From Vescimonas cirricatena (GTDB taxonomy: Bacteria > Bacillota > Clostridia > Oscillospirales > Oscillospiraceae), in the NCBI RefSeq assembly GCF_020687045.1, contig NZ_JAJEPW010000023.1:1-46123 (forward strand): DNA of 46,123 nucleotides, in the 5' to 3' direction. This document shows, in pieces, positions 24,918-32,027 of this stretch. Numbering within the stretch: position 1 is the first letter of the stretch; the number at the start of each line of letters is the position of its first letter. The notes under the pieces are model-generated. The model was not told where the DNA came from and ran no database searches. It saw only the letters and a list, made by a program, of their open reading frames with translations. Position numbers and translations under genes: made by a program.

Positions 24918-25334
24918 ATGCCTACTTTCAATCAGCTGGTCAAGCAGGGCCGGAAACAGGCTACCTACAAGTCCAATTCCCCCGCTATGCAGAAGGGCCT
25001 GAATACGCTGAAGAACAAGGAGACCGATCTGTCCTCCCCTCAGAAGCGCGGCGTCTGCACCGCAGTGAGAACTGCCACCCCCAAGAAGCCTAACTCCGCT
25101 CTGCGTAAGATCGCCCGTGTCCGCCTGACCAACGGCTACGAGGTCACCGCCTACATCCCCGGTGTCGGTCATTCTCTGCAGGAGCACTCTGTGGTCATGA
25201 TCCGCGGCGGCCGTGTCAAGGATCTGCCCGGTGTTCGTTACCACATCATCCGCGGCACTCTGGATACCCAGGGCGTTCAGGGCCGTATGCAGGCGCGCTC
25301 CAAGTACGGCGCCAAGCGTCCCAAGAGCAAGTAA
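24918..25334 (+). CDS. rpsL: 30S ribosomal protein S12
   Basis: A 138-residue S12 that lines the decoding centre and monitors codon-anticodon pairing. Sequence begins PTFNQLVKQGR and contains the invariant TPKKPNSALRK and RGGRVKDLPGVRYH loops. The two lysines whose mutation gives streptomycin resistance in E. coli (K42 and K87) have unchanged counterparts here, so the gene looks wild type. An AAAGGAG site precedes the ATG. It is followed by an unusually long, structured 130-base gap before rpsG. Confidence 0.99.
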   Translation: MPTFNQLVKQGRKQATYKSNSPAMQKGLNTLKNKETDLSSPQKRGVCTAVRTATPKKPNSALRKIARVRLTNGYEVTAYIPGVGHSLQEHSVVMIRGGRVKDLPGVRYHIIRGTLDTQGVQGRMQARSKYGAKRPKSK

Positions 25335-25354
25335 TCCCCGCATGAAATGAGCTT

Positions 25355-25423
25355 TGCCGAAAAGGTTTATATATATCGTATGTACCTCTTTGGCAGGCCG
25401 TACAACAGCCTCTCCGGCTGTTG
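25355..25423 (+). promoter_or_regulatory. Structured rpsL-rpsG intercistronic region; candidate S7 control site
   Basis: Two stems form in the 130-base gap: TGCCGAAAAGG (25355-25365) with CCTCTTTGGCA (25385-25395), 10 of 11 pairs, and CAACAGCC (25403-25410) with GGCTGTTG (25416-25423), a perfect 8-bp stem. In E. coli, S7 binds the S12-S7 intercistronic RNA and represses its own translation. A similar role here is inference. There is no T run after the second stem, so it is not a simple terminator. Confidence 0.5.
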
Positions 25424-25464
25424 AGTACCTATGAAATCATATTTTTATGAAGGAGGGAAGCATA

Positions 25465-25935
25465 GTGCCCAGAAGAGGTAATGTTCCCAAGAGAGAAATT
25501 TTGCCCGATCCTATGTACAACTCCGTGCTGGTGACGAAGCTCGTCAACAGCATCATGTTGGACGGTAAGAAGGGCGTTGCCCAGAAGGTTGTCTACGGCG
25601 CCTTTGATCTGATCAAGGAAAAGACCGAGAAGGAGCCTCTGGAAGTGTTCACCCAGGCCATGGAAAACATCATGCCCAGCCTGGAAGTCAAGGCCCGCCG
25701 TGTCGGCGGCGCCACCTATCAGGTCCCCATGGAGGTTCGTCCTGCCCGCCGTCAGACCCTGGGTCTGCGCTGGCTGACCAACTATTCCCGCGCCCGCAGT
25801 GAGCGCACCATGGCCGAGCGCCTGGCAGGCGAGATCATGGACGCCGCCAACAACACCGGCAGCGCCGTGAAGAAGCGCGAGGATACCCACAAGATGGCCG
25901 AATCCAACAAGGCCTTCGCCCACTTCCGCTGGTAA
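25465..25935 (+). CDS. rpsG: 30S ribosomal protein S7
   Basis: A 156-residue S7, a primary 16S rRNA-binding protein that nucleates the 30S head. The sequence opens PRRGNVPKREILPDP and holds VTKLVNSIMLDGKKG, the EVKARRVGGATYQVPMEV segment (split here by context) and RWLTNYSRAR. The start is GTG, since AAGGAGGG lies seven bases upstream and the length is then exactly that of the family; an in-frame ATG six codons earlier overlaps the ribosome binding site. fusA follows after 30 bases. Confidence 0.98.
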   Translation: MPRRGNVPKREILPDPMYNSVLVTKLVNSIMLDGKKGVAQKVVYGAFDLIKEKTEKEPLEVFTQAMENIMPSLEVKARRVGGATYQVPMEVRPARRQTLGLRWLTNYSRARSERTMAERLAGEIMDAANNTGSAVKKREDTHKMAESNKAFAHFRW

Positions 25936-25965
25936 TCCCCGCAAACTGATTAAAAGGAGAACGTT

Positions 25966-28074
25966 ATGCCGAGAAAGGTTACACTGGAAAATACGAGAAA
26001 TATCGGCATCATGGCCCACATTGATGCAGGCAAGACCACCACGACCGAGCGTATTCTGTACTACACGGGCGTCAACTACAAGATCGGCGAGACGCACGAG
26101 GGAACCGCTACCATGGACTGGATGGAACAGGAGCAGGAGCGTGGCATCACCATCACCTCCGCCGCTACCACCTGTTACTGGAAGGGCTCCAAGGACCAGT
26201 TCCCCCAGACGCGTATCAACATCATCGACACCCCGGGTCACGTGGACTTCACTGTGGAGGTGGAGCGTTCTCTGCGTGTGCTGGACGGCTCTGTCACCGT
26301 GATGTGCGCCAAGGGCGGCGTTGAGCCCCAGTCCGAAACCGTGTGGCGTCAGGCCGACCACTATCATGTGCCCCGGATGGTGTATGTCAACAAAATGGAC
26401 ATGCTGGGCGCGGATTTCTATCACGTGCTGGACATGATCCACGACCGCCTCAAGTGCAACGCCGTGCCCATCCAGCTTCCCATCGGGAAAGAGGAGTCCT
26501 TCAAGGGCATCATCGACCTGGTGGAGATGGACGCTGATATCTATTACGATCAGCTGGGCAAGGATATGCGCGTGGAGCCCATCCCCGCCGATATGATGGA
26601 CCTGGCCAACGAGTACCGGGAAAAGCTGCTGGATGCCGTTTCCATGTTCGACGACGAGATCATGGAGATGTATCTGGAGGGTCAGGAGATCCCCACCGAC
26701 AAGATCCGCGCCGCCATCCGCAAGGCCACCGTGGCCGTGGAGATGGTGCCGGTCACCTGCGGCTCCTCCTACCGGAACAAGGGTGTTCAGAAGCTGCTGG
26801 ACGCCATTGTGGACTATATGCCCGCCCCCACCGATATTCCCGCCATCGTTGGCACCAACCCCAAGACTGATGAGGAGGAGGACCGTCACGCTTCCGATGA
26901 CGAGCCGTTCTCCGCTCTGGCCTTCAAGATCATGACCGACCCCTATGTGGGCCGTCTGAGCTTCTTCCGCGTGTATTCCGGCACGCTGAACACCGGCTCC
27001 GCCGTGCTCAATGCCACCAAGGGCAAGCGCGAGCGCGTGGGCCGTCTGCTGCAGATGCACGCCAACCACCGGGAGGACCTGGAAACGGTCTATTCCGGCG
27101 ATATCGCCGCCGTGGTGGGCCTGAAGAACACCACCACCGGCGACACCCTCTGTGATGAGAAGCACCCCATTGTGCTGGAGTCCATGGAGTTCCCCGAGCC
27201 CGTGATCCGCGTGGCCATCGAGCCCAAGACCAAGGCCGGCCAGGAGAAGATGGCCATCGCCCTGGCGAAGCTTGCCGAGGAGGACCCCACCTTCCGCACC
27301 TACACCGACGAGGAGACGGGTCAGACCATCATCGCCGGTATGGGCGAGCTGCATCTGGAGATCATCGTGGACCGCCTGCTGCGGGAGTTCAAGGTGGAGG
27401 CCAACGTGGGCGCGCCCCAGGTGGCCTACAAGGAGACCATCCGCAAGGCAGTGGACCAGGATACCAAGTATGCCCGCCAGTCCGGCGGTAAGGGCCAGTA
27501 TGGTCACGTGAAGATCCATGTGGAGCCCAACGAGTCCGGCAAGGGCTACGAGTTCATCAACAAAGTGGTGGGCGGCGCTGTCCCCAAGGAGTATATCCCC
27601 GCCATCGACGCCGGTATCCAGGGCGCAATGCTCTCCGGCACCGTGGCCGGTTACCCCGTGGTGGACGTGAAGGTCACCCTGTACGACGGCTCCTATCACG
27701 AGGTGGACTCCTCCGAGATGGCGTTCAAGATCGCCGGCTCCATGGCCTTCAAGGAGGCCATGCGCAAGGCCGATCCCACGCTGCTGGAGCCCATCATGAA
27801 GGTCTCCGTCATCGTCCCCGAGGAATATATGGGCGACGTCATCGGCGATATCAGCGCCCGCCGCGGCCAGATCCAGGGCTACGAGATGCGCGCCGGCGCC
27901 CAGCAGATCGACGCCTTTGTTCCTCTGGCGGAAATGTTCGGCTACGCCACCGATCTGCGCTCCCGCACCCAGGGCCGTGGTCAGTACACCATGGAGCCCA
28001 GCCACTATATCGAGCTGCCCAAGGGCCTGCAGGAGAAGCTCATCAACAAGCGTACCGGACGGGAAAATTTCTAA
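25966..28074 (+). CDS. fusA: Elongation factor G
   Basis: A 702-residue translational GTPase that drives mRNA-tRNA translocation and, with RRF, ribosome recycling. Visible are the P-loop AHIDAGKTTTTERI (about 17-30), the G2/G3 segments RGITITSAATT and DTPGHVDF, NKMD (G4), and domains III-V with GGKGQYGHVKI and the C-terminal YSTDLRSRTQGRGQ-like motif (YATDLRSRTQGRG). Length is normal. It follows rpsG by 30 bases with AAAGGAG before the ATG. No sign of a second EF-G paralog or of residues typical for FusA2. Confidence 0.99.
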   Translation: MPRKVTLENTRNIGIMAHIDAGKTTTTERILYYTGVNYKIGETHEGTATMDWMEQEQERGITITSAATTCYWKGSKDQFPQTRINIIDTPGHVDFTVEVERSLRVLDGSVTVMCAKGGVEPQSETVWRQADHYHVPRMVYVNKMDMLGADFYHVLDMIHDRLKCNAVPIQLPIGKEESFKGIIDLVEMDADIYYDQLGKDMRVEPIPADMMDLANEYREKLLDAVSMFDDEIMEMYLEGQEIPTDKIRAAIRKATVAVEMVPVTCGSSYRNKGVQKLLDAIVDYMPAPTDIPAIVGTNPKTDEEEDRHASDDEPFSALAFKIMTDPYVGRLSFFRVYSGTLNTGSAVLNATKGKRERVGRLLQMHANHREDLETVYSGDIAAVVGLKNTTTGDTLCDEKHPIVLESMEFPEPVIRVAIEPKTKAGQEKMAIALAKLAEEDPTFRTYTDEETGQTIIAGMGELHLEIIVDRLLREFKVEANVGAPQVAYKETIRKAVDQDTKYARQSGGKGQYGHVKIHVEPNESGKGYEFINKVVGGAVPKEYIPAIDAGIQGAMLSGTVAGYPVVDVKVTLYDGSYHEVDSSEMAFKIAGSMAFKEAMRKADPTLLEPIMKVSVIVPEEYMGDVIGDISARRGQIQGYEMRAGAQQIDAFVPLAEMFGYATDLRSRTQGRGQYTMEPSHYIELPKGLQEKLINKRTGRENF

Positions 28075-28089
28075 ATCGTCAAAAAACGA

Positions 28090-28118
28090 TTGCTTTTCCC
28101 TATCGAATACTGTAAAAT
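28090..28118 (+). promoter_or_regulatory. Probable internal promoter for tuf
   Basis: TTGCTT (28090-28095), 17-base spacer, TAAAAT (28113-28118) in the 110-base gap between fusA and tuf. It would let EF-Tu, needed in excess over EF-G, be made independently. Confidence 0.6.
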
Positions 28119-28184
28119 AGCAGTGTTAGTACAAGACATTGCAAGAAAACCATGATGCAAATTTGTTAAGGAGGATTTTTTCAA

Positions 28185-29390
28185 ATGGCTAAGCAGAAAT
28201 TTGAGAGAACGAAGCCCCATGTTAACATCGGCACCATCGGTCACATCGACCATGGTAAGACCACTCTGACCGCTGCCATCACCAAGTACCTGGCGATGCA
28301 GGGCGGCGCTGAGTACACCGACTACTCTTCCATCGACAAGGCTCCCGAGGAGCGCGAGCGTGGTATCACCATCAACACCGCTCACGTTGAGTATGAGACC
28401 GCCAAGCGTCACTATGCTCACGTGGACTGCCCGGGCCACGCCGACTATATCAAGAACATGATCACCGGTGCTGCCCAGATGGACGGCGCTATCCTGGTCA
28501 TCGCCGCCTCCGACGGCCCCATGGCCCAGACCCGCGAGCACCTGCTGCTGGCCCGTCAGGTGAACGTGCCCTCCGTGCTGGTGTTCCTGAACAAGTGCGA
28601 CCAGGTGGACGACGAGGAGCTGCTGGAGCTGGTGGAGATGGAAGTCCGCGAGCTGCTGGACTTCTATGGCTTCCCTGGCGACGACACCCCCATCATCCGC
28701 GGTTCCGCCCTGAACGCCCTGGTTTCCGAGTCCACCGATCCCAACGCTCCCGAGTATGCCTGCATCAAGGAGCTGATGGACGCCGTTGACGAGTGGATCC
28801 CCACCCCCGACCGCAAGGAGGATATGCCCTTCCTGATGCCCGTCGAGGACGTGTTCACCATCTCCGGCCGTGGTACCGTTGCTACCGGCCGTGTGGAGCG
28901 TGGTCAGCTGAAGCTCAACGAGAAGGTTGAGATCGTTGGTCTGTCCGACGAGAAGCGCGAGACCGTCGTCACCGGTATCGAAATGTTCCACAAGCTGCTG
29001 GACTACGCTGAGGCCGGCGACAACATCGGCGCCCTGCTGCGCGGCGTTGCCAAGACCGAGATCGAGCGCGGCCAGGTTCTGTCCAAGCCCGGTTCCATTC
29101 ACCCCCACACCAAGTTCGTTGGCCAGGTGTACGTTCTGACCAAGGACGAGGGCGGCCGTCACACCCCCTTCTTCAACAACTATCGTCCCCAGTTCTACTT
29201 CCGTACCACCGACGTTACCGGCATCATCACCCTGCCCGAGGGCACCGAGATGTGCATGCCCGGCGATAACGTCGACATGAACGTGGAGCTGATCACCCCC
29301 ATCGCCATCGAGAACGGTCTGCGTTTCGCTATCCGTGAGGGTGGCCGTACCGTGGGTTCCGGCGTCGTCATCGCCATCAACAACGACTGA
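28185..29390 (+). CDS. tuf: Elongation factor Tu
   Basis: A 401-residue GTPase that delivers aminoacyl-tRNA to the ribosome. Domain 1 has GHIDHGKTT (P-loop), RGITINTAHVEY (switch I), DCPGHADYIKNM (switch II) and NKCD; domains 2 and 3 contain GRGTVATGRVERG and the C-terminal FAIREGGRTVGSG. The P-loop carries Ile where E. coli has Val20, a conservative change found in other bacteria. The ATG follows AAGGAGG. A strong terminator at 29419-29457 ends the operon. Confidence 0.99.
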   Translation: MAKQKFERTKPHVNIGTIGHIDHGKTTLTAAITKYLAMQGGAEYTDYSSIDKAPEERERGITINTAHVEYETAKRHYAHVDCPGHADYIKNMITGAAQMDGAILVIAASDGPMAQTREHLLLARQVNVPSVLVFLNKCDQVDDEELLELVEMEVRELLDFYGFPGDDTPIIRGSALNALVSESTDPNAPEYACIKELMDAVDEWIPTPDRKEDMPFLMPVEDVFTISGRGTVATGRVERGQLKLNEKVEIVGLSDEKRETVVTGIEMFHKLLDYAEAGDNIGALLRGVAKTEIERGQVLSKPGSIHPHTKFVGQVYVLTKDEGGRHTPFFNNYRPQFYFRTTDVTGIITLPEGTEMCMPGDNVDMNVELITPIAIENGLRFAIREGGRTVGSGVVIAINND

Positions 29391-29418
29391 TTGACGTCCC
29401 CATCGGCGCATAGCTGAT

Positions 29419-29457
29419 AAAGCCCGGCAGAGCATCGCTCTGCCGGGCTTTTTTTGC
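29419..29457 (+). terminator. Strong terminator of the str operon/tuf
   Basis: AAAGCCCGGCAGAGC/GCTCTGCCGGGCTTT with loop ATC, followed by further T residues, 29 bases after the tuf stop. Confidence 0.95.
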
Positions 29458-29501
29458 ATGAAAAAATGTTTAATACTTTTTTAATATTTATGCATGAACT
29501 T

Positions 29502-29612
29502 TTGTAACATCCCTTGGGTATCCTATACTTGCAAGAGACAAAAAGCTTTTTTCATCAATCTTCCTGCCATTCAGGCGGAGAACCGGCTTCCGGTTCTCCG
29601 CCTTATGGTTTT
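29502..29612 (+). other. Possible short transcript: promoter-like boxes followed by a hairpin and T run
   Basis: Between the tuf terminator and the mosaic repeat, TTGTAA (29502-29507), 16 bases and TATACT (29524-29529) resemble a promoter. About 45 bases after the predicted start there is a perfect hairpin AGGCGGAGAACCGG/CCGGTTCTCCGCCT (29573-29603), followed by TATGGTTTTTAT. No open frame fits between. It could be a small RNA of about 75 bases or simply leftover regulatory sequence. Confidence 0.25.
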
Positions 29613-29623
29613 TATCGACGAAT

Positions 29624-29756
29624 AGTCTCGCAGAATTTGCCGCCCGCAGGCGGCAAATCAAATGCAATCCATTTTCGCCCGGGGCGTGTGCCTGGGCGAA
29701 AAATCTTCTCAGTCTGCAAGCCTTTTATCCCAAAAGGGACGAAGCCCTTTTGGGAT
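29624..29756 (+). repeat. Mosaic hairpin repeat, copy B (three modules)
   Basis: Modules in order are TTTGCCGCC/GGCGGCAAA (29636-29657), TTTTCGCCC/GGGCGAAAA (about 29672-29703), a CAGTCTGCAAGCCTTTT linker and the hairpin ATCCCAAAAGGG/CCCTTTTGGGAT (29727-29756). It ends three bases before the CarD-family stop codon, so its last hairpin could also terminate that gene. It lies in the convergent gap between tuf and the CarD-family gene. Confidence 0.85.
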
Positions 29757-29759
29757 AAT

Positions 29760-30272
29760 TCAAAACAGCGGCCACTTGGGCCAGGTCTGGCGGATATAGG
29801 CCGGGACGTCCTCCCGGGGAAGGCCCAGCACCGCCCCCAGCTCGCCGTACAGGGCGTCCTCCGCCCGCCTGAGATAGCGCTCGTCCATCTGGCTGACCTT
29901 CCGCCCGTGGTGAATGGCCCAGCTGCGCCGGCGGCACACCCCCTTGATGAGGCCCGCCAGCCGTTTGCAGTCATAGGAGGCCACCACCTGGTGATACAGG
30001 TCCTTGATGGCCCGGGTGTTGTGGCTTTCGGCCTGCTCCTCCGGCAGCTGGTCCAGCTGCGCGATGAGCTCCTGCACCTCCTGCCCCGTCAGCAGGGGGC
30101 GCATCAGCACCCGGGTGTCCACCGGGGTCATCACCTGGCCGGATCGGTACAGCGGCGCAAGGGTATAGTACAGCCGGGTCTTGTCCATTCCCGGCAAAGA
30201 CGGCGTCCCAACGCCCTCCACCCGGCAGACGCCCTCGCCGCCATAGACCACCATTTCGCCCGCTGCAAACAT
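29760..30272 (-). CDS. CarD/CdnL-family transcription regulator
   Basis: A 170-residue protein with an N-terminal CarD/TRCF-type RNA polymerase-interaction domain (FAAGEMVVYGGEGVCRVEGV, then YYTLAPLY and TPVDTRVLMRPLLT, about 1-65) and a helical C-terminal domain rich in Arg and Lys (IKGVCRRRSWAIHHGRKVSQMDERYLRRAEDALYGEL interrupted by turns). CarD-type factors bind the RNA polymerase beta subunit and stabilise open promoter complexes, often at rRNA and ribosomal promoters. The second ATG (30272) has GAGAGG nine bases upstream and is preferred to the ATG three codons earlier, which touches that site. It is monocistronic with its own TATAAT box, and faces tuf across the repeat. Confidence 0.88.
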   Translation of the reverse strand: MFAAGEMVVYGGEGVCRVEGVGTPSLPGMDKTRLYYTLAPLYRSGQVMTPVDTRVLMRPLLTGQEVQELIAQLDQLPEEQAESHNTRAIKDLYHQVVASYDCKRLAGLIKGVCRRRSWAIHHGRKVSQMDERYLRRAEDALYGELGAVLGLPREDVPAYIRQTWPKWPLF

Positions 30273-30303
30273 GCCGTTCATCCTCTCTTTCGTTCTTTAC
30301 CAT

Positions 30304-30332
30304 ATTATACCACTTTTTCTCCAAAAGGGTAA
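30304..30332 (-). promoter_or_regulatory. Probable promoter of the CarD-family gene
   Basis: Minus strand consensus TATAAT (30309-30304) with a weak TTACCC 17 bases upstream (30332-30327). It lies back to back with the mscS promoter. Confidence 0.5.
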
Positions 30333-30348
30333 GTCTTTTTTTGACGAA

Positions 30349-30378
30349 TTGACAAAATCCGCCGCCCGGGAGTATAAT
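30349..30378 (+). promoter_or_regulatory. Sigma-A promoter of the mscS operon
   Basis: Consensus TTGACA (30349-30354), 18-base spacer, TATAAT (30373-30378). The mscS GTG follows 28 bases later with AAGGAGGT between. Confidence 0.85.
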
Positions 30379-30405
30379 AGGTGCCACGAAAAGGAGGTGC
30401 CGCCT

Positions 30406-31254
30406 GTGGAAAACCCATTGGATCAGAAGTTGGACCTGTCGGCCCTGCACCTGGGGAATATCTCCCTGGGGACGCTGCTGGGGGCACTGCTGACGCTGGT
30501 GATCTGCCTGGTGGCGGTGCGGCTGCTCACCGCTTTGCTGCGCCGGGTGCTGGCCCAGACCCATATGGACGCCCGGGTGCAGAAATACCTGGTGCGGACC
30601 GTGCAGCTGGTGCTGTGGGTGGTAACGGTGCTCATTACCGCCGACCAGCTGGGCATTCCCGTCACGTCCCTGGTGGCGCTATTGTCGGTGCTGTCCCTGG
30701 CGGTATCCCTGGCGGTGCAGAACGTCCTGGCCAATGTGGCCGGAGGTCTGGTGCTGCTGGTGACCAAGCCCTTCGCCGTAGGCGACTATGTGGACACCCC
30801 CTGCGGCGCAGGCACCGTCAAGGAGCTGACCCTGACCTATACCTATCTGGACACGCCGGACGGCCTGCGGATCGCCGCCCCCAACAGCAGCCTTTCCGCC
30901 GGAAAGATCACCAACTACACCACCCTGGGCACCCGCCGCATCCAGCACAGCGTCAGCGCGTCCTATGACGCGCCGGTGCAGACCGTGCGCCAGGCCCTGC
31001 TGGACGCCGTGGCCCGGACCCCGGGCCTGCTGGAGAGCCCCGGCCCGGAGGTATACGTCAATGCCTACGGCGAAAGCGGCATCGAGTACATCGTCCGCAG
31101 CTGGGCCAAGACCGCCGACTACTGGACGGCCTATTACGCCCTGCTGGAGAACATCAAGGCGGCCTTTGACGAAAAGTCCGTGGAGATGCCCTATAACCAC
31201 CTGAACGTGCATATTGTGGACCCCCTGCGGGTAGAAAGAGAGACAAAGCAATGA
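30406..31254 (+). CDS. MscS-family mechanosensitive ion channel
   Basis: A 282-residue small-conductance mechanosensitive channel, which opens under membrane tension to release solutes after hypo-osmotic shock. Three N-terminal membrane segments (about 20-45, 62-82, 85-110) are followed by the pore helix SLAVQNVLANVAGG and the MscS beta domain with KPFAVGDYVD and PNSSLSAGKITNYT, then a C-terminal alpha/beta domain. Length matches E. coli MscS (286). The start is GTG, chosen because AAGGAGGT lies six bases upstream; earlier in-frame codons overlap the promoter. The last four bases overlap the next gene. Confidence 0.93.
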   Translation: MENPLDQKLDLSALHLGNISLGTLLGALLTLVICLVAVRLLTALLRRVLAQTHMDARVQKYLVRTVQLVLWVVTVLITADQLGIPVTSLVALLSVLSLAVSLAVQNVLANVAGGLVLLVTKPFAVGDYVDTPCGAGTVKELTLTYTYLDTPDGLRIAAPNSSLSAGKITNYTTLGTRRIQHSVSASYDAPVQTVRQALLDAVARTPGLLESPGPEVYVNAYGESGIEYIVRSWAKTADYWTAYYALLENIKAAFDEKSVEMPYNHLNVHIVDPLRVERETKQ

Positions 31255-31481
31255 TCTATTCCCTGATTTTAGGCGCTCTCATCGGCTGGATCGCCTCCAA
31301 GCTCATGGGCAGCCGCGGCGGCCTGCTGCGCAACCTGATCCTGGGCGTGGTGGGCTCCGCCGTGGGCAATTGGCTGGCGGGCACCATCGGCATCGCCGCC
31401 ACCGGCTCTGTGGGAGCCATCCTCATCGGCGTGGGCGGGGCCTGCGTTGTGATTCTTGTGGCCCGCTGGCTGTTCCATTAA
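31251..31481 (+). CDS. GlsB/YeaQ/YmgE-family small membrane protein
   Basis: A 76-residue protein with three predicted membrane helices and the family signature GALIGWIASKLMG near the start, followed by GLLRNLILGVVGSAVGNWLAG. The family is annotated as transglycosylase-associated, on weak grounds; some members are stress-induced. The ATG overlaps the mscS stop (ATGA), so translation is coupled. A role in envelope or osmotic stress beside MscS is plausible but inferred from position. Confidence 0.88.
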   Translation: MIYSLILGALIGWIASKLMGSRGGLLRNLILGVVGSAVGNWLAGTIGIAATGSVGAILIGVGGACVVILVARWLFH

Positions 31482-31494
31482 GGAGAGAAAACCC

Positions 31495-31986
31495 ATGAAG
31501 CCTGTGATTCATGAAACCGCCTTTGTGGCGGACAACGCCACCGTCCGGGGCAATGTCACCATCGGGGAGGGGGCTGGGATCTACTTCGGAGCGGTGCTCC
31601 GGGCGGAGACGGACCCCATCACTGTGGGCCCCGGCAGCAATATCCAGGACAACTGCGTCCTCCACGCGGACCCCGGCTTTCCTACCTCCGTGGGCCGGGA
31701 CTGCACCGTGGGCCACGCCGCCATTCTCCATGGCTGCACCATCGGGGACAACACCCTGGTGGGCATGGGGGCCATCGTCCTCAACGGAGCCGTGGTGGGC
31801 CGGGACTGCATCATCGCTGCCGGGGCCTTGGTGACCCAGGGGGCTGTGATCCCCGATGGTTCCATGGTCATGGGCGCTCCCGGCAAGGTCCGCCGCCCCC
31901 TGACGCCGGAGGAGGTCGCATCCAACGCCGCAGCCGCCGCCGGTTACCGCCGCGAATCCCAGCTGTATAAGGCCGGAGAGCTGTAA
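31495..31986 (+). CDS. Gamma-carbonic anhydrase-family protein (left-handed beta-helix)
   Basis: A 163-residue hexapeptide-repeat protein (YrdA/PaaY/CaiE group). The gamma-carbonic anhydrase metal ligands are present: His in CVLHADPG, and two in VGHAAILHGC. Repeats of the type [LIV]GxxxxV run from about residue 12 to 130. Members are trimers; some hydrate CO2, others have lost activity or bind CoA-linked substrates, so activity is likely but not certain. The start ATG follows AGGAGAG, 13 bases after the small membrane gene. A bidirectional terminator follows at 31989-32017. Confidence 0.92.
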   Translation: MKPVIHETAFVADNATVRGNVTIGEGAGIYFGAVLRAETDPITVGPGSNIQDNCVLHADPGFPTSVGRDCTVGHAAILHGCTIGDNTLVGMGAIVLNGAVVGRDCIIAAGALVTQGAVIPDGSMVMGAPGKVRRPLTPEEVASNAAAAAGYRRESQLYKAGEL

Positions 31987-31988
31987 AT

Positions 31989-32017
31989 AAAAAGACGCCG
32001 GACTCCGGCGTCTTTTT
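31989..32017. terminator. Bidirectional terminator between the carbonic anhydrase gene and mgtE
   Basis: Stem AAAAAGACGCCGG/CCGGCGTCTTTTT with a 3-base loop lies between converging genes and has an A or T run on both sides. It can end both. Confidence 0.93.
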
Positions 32018-32027
32018 CTATATGCAG

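Noticed and set aside
25429..28005. An 858-codon minus-strand frame opposite rpsG and fusA
   Set aside because: It is antisense to two highly conserved genes, with no ribosome binding site or recognisable domain.
28185..29390. EF-Tu Val-to-Ile change in the P-loop (GHIDHGKTT) as a sign of elfamycin resistance or a specialised EF-Tu
   Set aside because: The change is conservative and occurs in ordinary EF-Tu of other bacteria; the rest of the protein looks housekeeping.
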